Source of the DNA: Gracilaria gracilis | Lineage: Eukaryota > Rhodophyta > Florideophyceae > Gracilariales > Gracilariaceae | Length of the DNA stretch: 64,000 nt | Reading direction: 5' to 3' | Assembly: GCA_030374805.1 (NCBI GenBank) | Contig: JARGSG010000059.1 | Span: forward strand, 62,001-126,000 | The notes under the pieces: generated by a model | The model's database searches: none | What the model saw: only the letters and a program-made list of their open reading frames with translations | What the model was told of the DNA's origin: nothing | Position numbers and translations under genes: made by a program | Shown here: positions 30,591 through 41,863 of the stretch, piece after piece | How the letters are laid out: every line of letters starts with the position of its first letter | Position numbering within the stretch: position 1 is the stretch's first letter

Positions 30591-33410
30591 CCCCCTCTGG
30601 ACGGCTAGCGCCAACATAAGTCGTACTGTGTTGAAGTCTACCACAGGCGCATACGTGCGTTCGACTAGCCCCTGCATATATCCACGAACGACCAATCGAG
30701 CTTTGTGACGGACAGTATCTCCATTGGCATTTGTTTTACGAACAAAAACCATTCTCGTGCTGATTGGTCTCATTGAGGACGTTGGATTAACTACTTACCA
30801 CGTCTTGTGTGCATGCAATGAGCCAAGTTCTTTCTCAATAGCTGAGCGCCAGTGGTCAGCATCCGGCATTTGTAAGGCTTCGGTTACAGTTGCTGGGTCC
30901 TCAAAGCTATCGCTACTGCCCCCATCGCCTTTCCTGGATTGAACCTTTCAGGTTCCTCACCCTGACGTGAGGGGTATCTTGTCGTCGGCTGCTCTTCCAA
31001 TACGTTCTTTGGGGGGGTATCAGATGCATAGCCTTCACCGATAGTTCCATGACTCCACTGCTTGGAAGGGTAATGCGTCACCCATTCAACTCCATCTTCG
31101 TCGATCTCTGTATTCCAATGTTCATCTTCCCCTAGATTCTCCTCGAATTCTACTACAGTGCTTTCCTCAAATCCATCCGTTAACACATCAACTTCATTCG
31201 ACTGCGTTTCTTCTGCAGCCGTTTCTTCTCTTCTGGTACCGAACCAAATGAAGCCGGGAAATGATTCTTCACCTATCACCACGTCACGAGTAACGACGAC
31301 AAATTCCGTTTCCTTTAGCCATACCTTATACTGACTGTTCTCGAAACATCCAATAACAATTCCTTCCTTACTCTTGGGATCGATTTTCTTTCTCTTTTTC
31401 TTAGGAATGTGAACCCACGAGTGGCTTCCGAAGACACGAAGATGATCAATTCTGGGCTTACGCTTAGTAAATAATTCAAAACCAGTTACTTTGTCTACAG
31501 TTGGACAGAAGAACCTGTTTCGGATGTCGGCAGCATGCCACTGCCTCTGCCCAGAATTGTCTTGAGAGTCCAGCGTGAATGAGGAGAGACCTGGCGCACT
31601 CTACAATTGTTCTGTTTAGGCGTTCTGCTGAACCGTTTTTTCGTTCGGAGAGCACGAGGAAGATGGCTTCCATTCAATTCCCTTCTCATGAAGGTGGCCC
31701 TTTAAAGCTATGTACCCCCTCCTCGGTCGCTTCTCAACTGCTGAATTCTGCGCTCCGTCTTGCGTTCAGCCCAGGACTCAAAAGACCTGAACTCATCAGC
31801 AACCTCACTCTTGCGTTTGATTGTTCGAATCACAACATAGCCAGAATAGTCGTCCTTGAATGATACAAAGTTCTTCGATCCTCCAAAAGATTCGACGTAC
31901 ATTGGCCCACAAACGTCACTGTGAATTATCTCACAGACATTGACAGCACGGGCCGGATTATGATGATGTCTACATCTCGTCTGCTTTGTCTTTGTGCACG
32001 TAGCACATTCCGTCTTTGTAAAGCTTTCAGACCGAATCGGTTGCACTGCATTCGAGCGCAGCAGTTCCTGAACGCTCTACCGGCTCGCGTGACCAAGGCG
32101 TGCATGCCAGAGACTGTCGGTAATTCTTGACCTCGCCACAAACGCTGTTTCACAAGATGGTTCGCCCTTCAAATGTCTATCGATGACAAATAGCCCGTCC
32201 TTTCGGTGTGCGTGGAGCAGAACATTTCCGTTTCTGCTCCCGATGCATCCAGAACTAGTAAAGACAATCCTCATGTCATCATCGCAAAGTAAAGAGCAGG
32301 ATATCAGCACGTTTTGAATTTCGGGCACCCCTAGCACCCTCTGAAGGTGCACCTCATGTTCAAAGACTTTAGAACCATGTCCGACCTGTGCACAGAGCAC
32401 AGTATCTCCTTCCATGATGGACCACAACGTTCGCGAGTCACCAAGTGCGACTGTTTGTTCTTCAATTCTGCGCAAATTTCCCAGCACAGTCGAATCTTGA
32501 ACCATATAGAAAGAAGCTCCAGTTTCTAAGACTAACTTAGACTCTGTACGGCGGCTATGAGCAGCGTTGCTCTATTCGCGGTTTCATTTAGTTTCCTCTC
32601 CGAATCTACGAACTGAGACTGACGATGCTGGAAGCCTTTCTCAGGACAGTTTCGTGCGATATGTTCCTTCTTTCGACAAGCATAACACGTACGATTGTCC
32701 TTCAGAACCTTCTGGACACGGTTCCTCGAATTTTGATACACTTGCAACGCAGTGCTCTCATGAGAGGTGCCATTTTGATCTGTGACAGAACCAATTCGCT
32801 TTTCGTATTCCTGAAGGAGACGAGCGGTCACAACCTCCCATGTAAGATATGCATCAAGAGTTTGTAGTGCAGCCACAGTACTACCATACACAGAACAATT
32901 CTTATCGCCAAACGATGCTAAGAAGATGGGCACTGGCATCTCTTCGAGCACTGCAGTACCCGTGGCTTCCAAACGATTGAAGATGGATTTGAAATCATTG
33001 GATGTAATCCTGCATTGACTGGGTCTTGTACTTCATTCGCGTGAGCTTTGAGTGCAGTTGTACTCTCAATACAACATTTGACACAGCATACCGGTCATTG
33101 AGCTTCTTCCACATCAGGTGAAGATTCTGTTACTCCGAAAAGCACAATCGAAGTGGCTTATCTCCCAGTGCACGCATGATTAGAGAGCGAGCCTTGGCGA
33201 CTTCTATGATTTGCTTCTCTGTCAAATCATCTTTGCTACCATGTAGTCAATTTGAAAAACGTGGATTACATTCTCAGCCTGTAAAAGAGCCTCAGTTCTT
33301 GCCTTCCACAGGAGAAAATCTTCTCCCACTCGGCCGAGAAACTTGAAAATTTTCTTTGAATCGTCCATCATTTCGAGAGATACTGCCGTCGTAAAATCTT
33401 CAATCACGTA
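30591..33410 (-). pseudogene. copia-3 gag-pol, 5' half: Gag to start of RT
   Basis: In element order from about 33407: Gag start (KIFKFLGRVGEDFLLWKARTE), further Gag (VAALQTLDAYLTWEVVTARL), a zinc knuckle with a changed residue (CYACRKKEHIARNC, Gly replaced by Glu), the protease region, GAG-pre-integrase with WHARLGHA, integrase HHCC Cys (CATCTKTKQTRC), integrase core (IIHSDVCGPM, LRSDRGG, ERLNRTIVECARSLL), an acidic linker (31282-30884) and the RT start (TRMVFVRKTNA, ARLVVRGYMQGLVERTYAPVVDF). Frameshifts occur at several points, so no continuous product is possible. The continuation lies at 25428-26643 beyond the hAT. Confidence 0.88.
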
Positions 33411-33478
33411 GAGGTACTACCGACGAAGAACACTGAGAAAGACAGACAAGAAAGAAAATCTTGCAGGCGTCACGGGTT

Positions 33479-33492
33479 CTGGGCCCATAACC
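33479..33492 (-). promoter_or_regulatory. Primer binding site of copia-3, half-tRNA type
   Basis: CTGGGCCCATAACC on the plus strand, identical to the sites in copia-1 and copia-4, adjoining the 5' LTR. Confidence 0.75.
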
Positions 33493-33806
33493 ACTTAGGA
33501 ACCGCAGTTCACGGCTAAGGATTACTGGATTCAGTGGTCTTCATCTTTCTTCATTTACTTATATAAAAGAAGAATGGGAGCAACCCCAAAAGAGGTGATC
33601 TGTAGGTTACGATAGATTTCACTCTTCCTCTTCCGTGTTTCGCATATGCGGATCAAATTCTAAAATAAATACGTAACGACGCAAATGCACAGGTTCATAT
33701 TGAGTTGTTTTTTTTGTAGACAATTCCACATTGTTGACTACGCTGTATTTCATTTTCAACCTTCTACGCAGCTTTCCCTCTTCCATTATGTCGGATAGTA
33801 TCCAAT
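33493..33806 (-). repeat. copia-3 5' LTR, interrupted by copia-4
   Basis: In plus orientation it starts ACTTAGGAACC at the primer site and its last part matches the 3' LTR fragment at 25304-25441 up to GTATCCAAT, where copia-4 begins. If the terminal bases seen at 25435-25441 are included, the LTR ends would be ACTT...AAGT, not TG...CA. Confidence 0.75.
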
Positions 33807-34141
33807 ACTTCGAGTTCTGGCTTTCTTGGGGTTAAGAACTGACTTGATTCAGAACTCGTATCCCTAGTGTCGTTTACTTATGTAGGAACAGAGCTCCACT
33901 AGAAGAGAAGCCATGTGTGATATTGTGCATCATGAAATATCGCCTAATCCGTCCTACTTGTTTGCATATGCCGCAGATCACATTTCTAAATTAAGTACAT
34001 AAACACGCAAATGCATATATTCACATCCAGTTGTATCCTCGTAAATGAATTTACTCATTACCAGCAATATACTTCGTGCTCTTCATCCCGCGCAATCTCT
34101 ATAACCTTCATCATGGTCCATGATCTCCAATCATTTCAACT
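33807..34141 (-). repeat. copia-4 3' LTR
   Basis: Matches the 5' LTR copy at 38251-38489 (shared ACTTCGAGTTCTGGCTTTCT, CCGTCCTACTTGTTTGCATA, AGTACATAAACACGCAAA). It abuts the polypurine tract AAGAGGGGG (minus strand, 34142-34150). The gag-pol stop codon lies just inside it. Confidence 0.85.
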
Positions 34142-37100
34142 CCCCCTCTTGTTTGTCAGATTTTGATAATTGACAAACACCCAGAAATGTCACATGCTTC
34201 CTAGACAAATTTGCTGAGAGAGGCTTGGTCATTACATCTGCTGGCATTTTGTCAGTAGGCAAACCTTCAACAGATATTAAGCCCGATTCAATCATATCCC
34301 GTACAAAGTTCCCACGAATGTCCACATGTTTGGCTCCTTTTATTCCGGAGGTTTCCCAGTTTATAGCGGTTTGATTGTCCTGGTACAGAGTTGTTGGCGT
34401 TTTTATCTCGAGTCCAAGATCTTAAAGTAGATCGCGCATCCAGAGAATGAACTTGGAAGCCTCGTTTGCAGACACGTATTCTGCTTCAGAGGTCGAGAGA
34501 GCAATGACAGATTGCTTCAGAGATCTCCAGGCTACTGTACTTTTGCAGAGCATAACAATGAACCCACTGGTTGACTTCCTCGTTTCAACATCGCTACCCC
34601 AGTCGGCATCGGCGAACGCTCTCAATTCTCCGGCAGTAGTAGATATTTTCAATCCGTAATTGCTTGTGCCTCTCAAATAGCGCAGAACTCTCTTAAAAAC
34701 CTTCATGTCGCAGTCTCGGGGATTTGCACTCCTTCTAGATAGCAATTTCACTGCAACATTAAGGTCTGGTCTTGTGCGAGTGGCGAGGAACAGCAAACAA
34801 CCAATCAATTCCTGATATATCCTCTGATTGAAGGCATCATGAGAGAAATTATCTCTAGCACAAAGCTCTGGCGATGGGCGTCGCAACTGGTCTTGATTTG
34901 TCCATACCAAAGCGCTTAAGAATCTCGACAATGTAATCCTCTTGATGCAGGAACACAGCTTCATTGTTACGTTCGAATGTAACACCTAGAAATTTTGAGA
35001 GCGGTCCCATGTCCTTTGCATCTAGAAATTGAGAAATCTGGTGCTTCACATTGTCTATATGCTTCATGTCAGGTGAAATAATTATGATATCATCAACATT
35101 AATCATCAACCATAAATTCTTTCTGACATAAAGGCATTCGTCTGAAAGCAAGCAGTGAAATCCCAGGCTGTTCATAACCTCCTGCCACTTCTTATGCCAC
35201 TGGCGAGGAGCTTGCTTCAGACCGTAGAGACTCTTCCGGAGCTTGAGTACCTCGGATTTGCTACAGAGTTCCAGACCATCGGGGGGCAGAACATAGACGG
35301 TTTCATCTATTTCACCATGTAGGAATGCAGTTTTAATATCCATTTGATGAATATTGAACCCTCTCTGCACTACCAACGCCAGCACAAGACGTACTGTGTT
35401 GAAGTCTACGACTGGAGCATATGGTCGCTCAACCAGCCCTTGCTTAAACCCTCTAACAACCAGTCCCGCCTTGTGATGCACAGTGTCCCCAACTGCATTT
35501 GTCTCACGAAGGAAGACCATTCTCGTTCCAATGAGGTTCATTTCGGGCCTGCGTTGAACGACTTCCAATGTCTGATGTGCCTGAAGTGATGAAAGTTCAT
35601 CATCAATCGCTGAAAGCCAACAATCAGCATCAGGCATACGTAATGCCTCTTTTACAGTGTCTGGTGTCTTAAGAGAGGTGGCTATGGCTGCCATGGCCTG
35701 AGCAGGATCGAAACGTTCTAGTGCTTTCTGCTAACGTGAAGGGTATCTGGAAGCAGATTGCTCTAACGCTTGGCTCTTCTATGGGGTGTCTGGTGCATAT
35801 CCTTGTCCTGCCGTGTCATATGTGGAAGGTTGCGAGGGGTGGTGCGTTATCCATTCGATGCCATCTTCGTCAACTTCTGTTGTCCAGTGACTACTTGTTT
35901 CCTTATTCTCCTCCGGTGCATTCGATTCCTCGGTGATGATTTCTTCTGAACTTTCGGGATATACACCAAGTTCATCTTCTTGTGAGTCCATTCTTTCAGT
36001 AGAATCTTCTTCCTTCCCAGTACCAAACCAACAAAATCCCGGAAATGATTCTTCGTCCACGAGCACATCAAGATCTACTACCCCAGTCTTCGATTCCTTC
36101 AGCCAGACCTTATACAGACTGTTTCCAAAGCATCGAATGATAATTACTTCCCTACTCTTCGCGTCGATTTTCTTACGATTCTCTTTTGGGATGTGAACCC
36201 ATGCCTGACTTCCAAACACACGAAGATGATCAATCCGGGGCTTCCGACCAGTGAAAAGTTCAAAACCAGTTACTGAGTCCATAGTAGCACAGAAGAATCG
36301 GTTGCGAATGTCAGCAGCGTGAGAGACTGCCTCAGCCCAGAACTGTTTCGGAAGTCCAGCGCGGAGCAAAAGAGATCGCGCGCATTCCACAATCGTCCTG
36401 TTGGTACGTTCCGCTGCACCATTCTCGTTTGAAGAGTAAGAAGATGATGGGCACCAAACGATTTCTTTCTCTCGCAAGTAGCTTTTCAGGGCTACGTACT
36501 CTCCACCGCGGTCACTCCTTAACGTCTGAACATTGCACTTAGTTCTGCGTTCTGTCCATGCCTCGAATGCTTTGAATTCGGCGGCTACTTCACTCCCTCG
36601 TTTGAGAGTCTTGACTACGACGTATCCCGAGCAGTCGTCCTTGAATGAGACAAAGAATTTGGATCCACCAAGGGATTGTACTGACATCGGTCCGCAAACA
36701 TCGCTGTGAACTATTTCACACACCGTTGTAGCACGCGGTGGGTTCGAATGATATCTGCACCGTGTTTGTTTGGCCCTCGTGCAAGTGACGCAAATCTCCT
36801 TCGTGAAGGTCTTGGACCTTAAGGGTCGCACAGCATTTGAACGCAAGAGGTCCCGTACGCTGTAGCGGTTGGCATGTCCTAATCTAGCGTGCCAAAGGAG
36901 GTCAGTAATCTTGGATCTTGCGATCAAGGCTCTTTGTCCTGTTTCCTGGAATGACAAGAGTCCATCGATAACATACAGTCCACCTTCTCGTCGTGCTCGG
37001 AGGGGAAAGTTCCCATTTTTGCTCCCAATGCACTGCGAAGTACTGAAATCCAGTCTGATATCGTCATCGCACAAAGCGGAGCAGGATATTAGTACGCCCT

Positions 37101-38144
37101 GAATTTCTGGTACAAAGAGTACTCGGCGAAGGTACACATCATGTTCTCGAATGTCTGAACCAGTTTTCAATTTCGTGCGCCACACAGCATCACCTTCCAT
37201 GGAGGCAAGCAATGTACTAGAGTCACCCAATGCCACAGTTTTCTCGTTAATCCGGTGGATATTTATGAGAACTGCGCGGTTGCCGACCATGTGCTGAGAA
37301 GCACCAGAGTCCAAGACAATTTTGGAGTTGTGCACAGTCGCTCTCAGTAAGGTAGTCCTACTTGCCGTTTCATGTCTCGTGCTTCGAGAACGACCATAGT
37401 CATGATCTTCACGTTGACTACTTCTCTCAGGGCAGTTGCGAGCTATATGTCCCTTCTTGCGACATGCATAGCAAATTCGAGTTTCTTTGTAGGCCTTACG
37501 GCCACGATTTCCTCTCCCGATATTTGCCTGTAACGCGGTACTTTCATTACTAGTACCACTGTCTGTCATCCCAGGACCAAGACGCTCCTCGTACTCTTGT
37601 AGTAGGCGGGCTGTCACTGCTTCCCAAGAAACATTGGATTCGAATGTCTATAGAGCCGCCACTGTGCTGCCGTACACCGAAGAGTTCTTGTCCCCAAATG
37701 AGGCTAGGAATATAGCAACCTGCATATCTTCGCCAACGGCAGTGCCCATCCCAGCTAAACGATTAAAGATCTCTTCAAATGCATCCACATTGACTGACCA
37801 GTGTACTTCACGCGAGTCAATCTCGACTGCAGTTGAACTCGGGAAACTACATTTGACACCGTATACCGATCCTTTAACTTCTTCCACATATGATGTGGAT
37901 TGTGTTGATCGGAAAGACAAAGTTGCAGTGGCTTTTCTCCAAGTGCGCGCATAAGAAGCGAGCGCGCCTTGGCGACATCCAGCTTCTTTTTCTCTGCCAG
38001 ATCGTTCTTCGTACCAACGACGTCCTCAATGACATAGCGTAAGACGCCCTCTGCTTGCAGCAGAGCTTCGGTGCGAGCTCTCCAGACTAAGAAATTTTCA
38101 CCGGCACGGCCGAAAAACTTTGCAATCTTCCTTAAATCTTCCAT
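34131..38144 (-). pseudogene. copia-4 gag-pol polyprotein, nearly full length
   Basis: From the ATG at 38144: Gag (FFGRAGENFLVWRARTEALL, LKDRYTVSNVVSRVQLQSRL), a frameshift near 37800, a stop at 37648 where Gln is expected, then a long open part 37617-35779 with zinc knuckle CYACRKKGHIARNC, protease DSGASQHMVG, WHARLGHA and CTRAKQTRC, integrase D (VHSDVCGPM), D (LRSDRGGEY) and E (ENGAAERTNRTIVECARSLL). Two stops (near 35777 and 35717) precede the RT (TRMVFLRETNA, MDIKTAFLHGEIDETVYVLP, INVDDIIII). A frameshift near 34870 and a stop near 34420 interrupt RNase H (ADADWGSDVETRKSTSGF). The pol frame is otherwise kept, so decay is recent. It is the most complete copia copy after copia-1. Confidence 0.92.
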
Positions 38145-38236
38145 TGCGAAAGACAGAACACCAAGTAGTACGATAATTCCAACGAATGGCGAGCGTAGTG
38201 CTCTAGAAGGCGAAAAACAAGCGTAGGTATAGTGGT
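38145..38236 (-). other. copia-4 leader
   Basis: About 92 nt between the primer site and the gag ATG; no feature recognised. It is far shorter than the leader assigned to copia-1. Confidence 0.6.
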
Positions 38237-38250
38237 CTGGGCCCATAACC
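38237..38250 (-). promoter_or_regulatory. Primer binding site of copia-4, half-tRNA type
   Basis: CTGGGCCCATAACC on the plus strand, as in copia-1 and copia-3. Confidence 0.75.
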
Positions 38251-38489
38251 ACTTCGAGTTCTGGCTTTCTTGGGGTTGGGAACTGACTTGGTTCAGAACT
38301 CGTATCCCTAGTCTCGTTTACTAATGTAGGAACAGAACTCCGCTAGGAGGGAGGCAATGTCTGATACTGTGCATCATGAAATATTGCCTACTCCGTCCTA
38401 CTTGTTTGCATATGCCGCAGATCACATTTCTAAATTAAGTACATAAACACGCAAATTCATATCTTCACATCCAGTTGTATCCTCTTAAA
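38251..38489 (-). repeat. copia-4 5' LTR, interrupted by gypsy-1
   Basis: Matches the 3' LTR until CCTCTTAAA, where the LTR of gypsy-1 (TGTACAGC) starts. The remaining outer part of this LTR must lie beyond the right end of gypsy-1, outside the window. Confidence 0.85.
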
Positions 38490-39486
38490 TGTACAGCAAA
38501 CCCCAAAGAGGGTACGTGTCCACCAGGGTGTCCGAGTCCTGCTCCTACAAAAGGGCGAACTCAGGGGTAGAGCCCTCTGCCCGTGCGCGTGCCGCGTGGC
38601 AGCTGGGTGTAAACCGGAGACGGTACTGGAATAACCTGCAGAGGTAAAGAAGAGCGTGGGCCTAGAGAGGAATAACCGACGACGGATCAAGAGAAAACGA
38701 GTCTAGAAGTGGAGCGAACGGTGCCGTAAGACCGTGTAATGCTCCTACGGAGAACCACACGAGCGAAGCCACGGCCCGTGCCAACGGCGGGAACAGGGCC
38801 GATAGCGGAACAACACACACACACATGCGTGTCTCAATATAACTCTATACAGAGGCGGAAGCAAGACCTGCACGAGGAAAACGATGAACTTAACAAAGAT
38901 CCGGTACCTCGGTGAACGACAACATATACAACCTGATACTGGGGTAATCAGTGAAACAAGCCAGAAACTGGTAGTAAAGAACTTTCTTAGGGACCCTGAG
39001 GGGTGATTGTACCGAGAACAGTCGTGGTTACTCTCCGTATAGGAGTCGTGAACCTACGTAGGCAGTAACAACCATAGCCCAGCCTTCGGGATGAAGACCA
39101 CGTACTTCAGGAAGAAGATACGACTCAGGTGAGTTTTACTTAGTGGCTCCAGGGCCAGATCGCCCGAGCATATATACTATCTACTGTATCTAGGGCCGCG
39201 CACTCCCACGAGGGCTATACACGTGGACAACCCAATGTCAAGGTGCCACAGTATCTACCCAGCGGGTGTCACGCCAAATATTTGGACAAATATGCCACAA
39301 GGCCCTACTGTACACCCATTTCATAGGTTCTATCCCCGATTCACCTAACAAGGTACGTCCCAACAATATTTCCAATTTCACCCGAAACGGGGTCCATATT
39401 CATAGTCTGACACGTCAGGGCTCAATGGATAGAGCTCCATTATGGAAACCTTCATTGTACCGACATCGGATTGCCATTGCTCCACA
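38490..39486 (-). repeat. gypsy-1 3' LTR
   Basis: About 997 bp; in element orientation TGTGGAGCAATGG...TACA. It is the inverted partner of the solo LTR at 29106-30098, and it abuts a polypurine tract on the internal side, which fixes it as the 3' LTR of a minus-oriented element. Confidence 0.9.
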
Positions 39487-39503
39487 TCTCCCCCTCCTTA
39501 GCC
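39487..39503 (-). promoter_or_regulatory. gypsy-1 polypurine tract
   Basis: GGCTAAGGAGGGGGAGA in element orientation immediately before the LTR. Plus-strand DNA synthesis starts at such tracts. Confidence 0.75.
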
Positions 39504-39693
39504 AAGGGTTCGCGCTTTAGTCGGCGGGAAGGCGCCGGCGACCGGTACGTAAATACTGATCCTCAGAATTGCGGACTCCGAGACTTCGGCAATACCTTCA
39601 CAGCTTCCTGAACCAACGCTTGGTACACGACATCACTCTTCTCCGACTTCGCGGCAAAAACTGTCATTTCCAACCTTTTCTCCTACAGCAGGC

Positions 39694-41103
39694 ATGAATC
39701 CTTTCGCGACTAACCCGCTTCCGGGGAACGCTTCCTCAAGTGCTTCACAGGCGGCTTCTTCGAGTAATGCTGCCGTCGAGAACCTTTCCTACTTAGGCTT
39801 GCAACAACTTCCTATGCAGGCGTCCTCTCAGTTACATTCGTCCCAAGCTATGGTGCCAGCTCATCAACCCTCGGGGTATCAGCAGTCTCCTTACCAAATG
39901 GCAGGCTCGTCCGGATATTTCGGCGGGTTTAACTCGATGCCCCTCCCTCAAGGAGGTTCTCACGCACAGCCGCAGTACCATCCATGTGGTTACCAACCTC
40001 CTGGCTACTTCTCCCAACAGAGCGCTCAACCTGGACAATCCTCGCAAGGCTACGATCCCGCAGCGCCTCCTCAGGCTCCCGATATCGACGCAGCGGCGCG
40101 GAACTCCGAGCAAGCGATGCCGTTAACGGTCAATGCCATCGGCTGGATCAGCTTGGAAAGTCTCCGTTTCAGACGGCCTCGGCAGCATGGCGAGGTGTAT
40201 TGCAATGCACTTTGGTTCCATCCGACGGCCGTAGCCGACGAGGCTCTTATTGACTCGTATGCTGAGAACGGTTACCTACCAGGTGGGCTCCATCGCGAAG
40301 TAGTTTGGTCCAGAAGCTGGCGTCTCCGTGTGGCGGTCGATCCCCTGCACCTGTTCTGTGCGGGCGGTGATTCCCTTGGTCGCACTAGGGCACTGTGGGC
40401 TCGTACTGCCTATGAAGGAGCTAGCAGTGTTCGATCGTATCACTTGGTACCGTTGCGGTTCAACTTTGACGTATCACCTTTCCGAACTTTCGGCGAGAGA
40501 TCCTACGGATACGCATTAGCGGAGTTCAACGAGTCTCCCCATAGGACTGAGGTACCGAGCGTGGTCGATGGTTTGCTTCTCTGGAGTCGTCTCCTTCTTC
40601 GGGCGGAATTACGATACCTTCGGCGATCATCCAATGATTTCTTGTGGAGCTTTGAGCGCCGTGTTCGGCTCGAGCGAAGCTTGCGGTCCCGTCGAGGGTT
40701 CCTGATTCCGTATCCACACTTGGAGGCTGAGCGATTGCGTTACAACTCCCTGCCGGGGCGATACGCTGCGCTGCCCAGCTGGTTGGCGAATGTCGAGGTC
40801 CGGCGAGGGTGCCACGCCGAACTTCGTCCATGCCTCTACTATGTAGGCTGTAGAATGTTGAACGATCCCTGCTCTGGGTACTGGACGCCCTTTTCGGCTG
40901 ATTGGGGTGCCCGCGTGGCGGTACATCTTCTGTGGGATACGTACGATCATTACCGTCTCTGGTATCTCCCTCCGATGCTCCGATGGATTATCCGGCGACA
41001 GGATCTGTCTATACCCTTGGAATCCGATTCCAACCACGAAGAGGTTCACCTGCTCCTACGCTTCATCGAGGCCGTCGATTGGGACCGGATTCCGGTGCAC
41101 TGA
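39694..41103 (+). CDS. Antisense accessory ORF of gypsy-1
   Basis: The frame is open for 469 codons from the ATG at 39694 and lies antisense to gypsy-1, between its chromodomain end and its 3' LTR. The first 125 residues are Ser/Gln/Pro/Gly rich and low complexity (GYQQSPYQ, GYFSQQSAQP). The rest is a folded-looking, Arg/Leu/Trp-rich domain with LVPLRFNFDVSPFRTF and, near the end, ADWGARVAVHLLWDTYDHY, LPPMLRWIIRRQ and EAVDWDRIP. These last blocks can be matched with the antisense protein of gypsy-2 (AEWAVFAFMAFLQAAN, LMPYKLVCILAE, LETDWDNTP). No known family is recognised. Since it begins about 200 bp from the LTR, an antisense promoter in or near the LTR could drive it. Confidence 0.65.
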   Translation: MNPFATNPLPGNASSSASQAASSSNAAVENLSYLGLQQLPMQASSQLHSSQAMVPAHQPSGYQQSPYQMAGSSGYFGGFNSMPLPQGGSHAQPQYHPCGYQPPGYFSQQSAQPGQSSQGYDPAAPPQAPDIDAAARNSEQAMPLTVNAIGWISLESLRFRRPRQHGEVYCNALWFHPTAVADEALIDSYAENGYLPGGLHREVVWSRSWRLRVAVDPLHLFCAGGDSLGRTRALWARTAYEGASSVRSYHLVPLRFNFDVSPFRTFGERSYGYALAEFNESPHRTEVPSVVDGLLLWSRLLLRAELRYLRRSSNDFLWSFERRVRLERSLRSRRGFLIPYPHLEAERLRYNSLPGRYAALPSWLANVEVRRGCHAELRPCLYYVGCRMLNDPCSGYWTPFSADWGARVAVHLLWDTYDHYRLWYLPPMLRWIIRRQDLSIPLESDSNHEEVHLLLRFIEAVDWDRIPVH

Positions 41104-41511
41104 CAGCCAGAAGGTGGTCCTCGCGGCAACGACCGATCACCGGGGAGAATATCCACCCGTTCGGGGACCTTCGCGTACTACGATCCGTGGTAACAGCAAA
41201 TGATCTCCGAGGCTCATGCTAGAGCAATGATGCGGGACCCTAGGGCTATGCCGATTGGACACCCGACTGGGTTCGTGTTTCCTGACGACTATGGGCCCCC
41301 AGCGGACTGGGTCGATCCCTCCTTAGACCATGGTGATGGCGAGGTGGTGGACGACGACATCCCCCTCGTGGGTGTTCCGAATACGAACGCTGACGCAGCA
41401 CAGGTCCCTGCGGAGGGCACTCAAGCTCCCGCGGGTTGGGGTCTTGCGACGCCGGCTCCCGGACAAACGCTGGTCACCAGTAGTCTGGGCAGGGTGCCTG
41501 AGGGCGTGTAG
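41104..41511 (+). pseudogene. In-frame tail of the gypsy-1 antisense ORF after two stops
   Basis: Past the TGA at 41101-41103 and a TAA near 41190, the same frame stays open to 41511, which would bring the original length to about 605 residues, against 601 in gypsy-2. It contains ARAMMRDPRAMPIGHPTGFVFP, similar to TRVLKDPEILPPWPFKTVPDF in gypsy-2, then an acidic Pro/Ala-rich end. Confidence 0.5.
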
Positions 41512-41863
41512 TTCTGTCACTCAGATACGATAAACCCAATAAGGCCACAGCTTGGCATTACTTCTCTCCTCCTGTAGGATCGTTCTCGTGTTCGAGCTTC
41601 TTTCATACTTCCTTCCTGTTCCTTTTTCATTTCCTAACCAGGATGCACTTCATTTCCATTCGTGGCAACATCTTCCTAGATATTTCATTACTTCTTACTT
41701 CTTAGTTCCGTTATACAGCGATGAACCGACAATTTGGTGCGTTCTTCCTTTGTTCATACTGTACATAAGACCAACCTTATTGGTGTCTTCTCTTCTCTTC
41801 TTAGAGCTCCTCGCTACCTACCGCGTAGCGGCACACCATATTTACCACATGTCGGTGACAGTT
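41512..41863. other. Spacer between convergent ORFs of gypsy-1
   Basis: About 350 bp of T-rich non-coding DNA between the end of the antisense ORF and the end of the chromodomain frame. Confidence 0.4.

Noticed and set aside
29106-39486. A 1-kb inverted duplication apparently carrying hAT flanking DNA in both arms
   Set aside because: Once the LTR start was set at TGTGG, both copies ended exactly at LTR termini, one with GAAAT on both sides and one with a polypurine tract. They are two LTRs in opposite orientation, not a segmental duplication.
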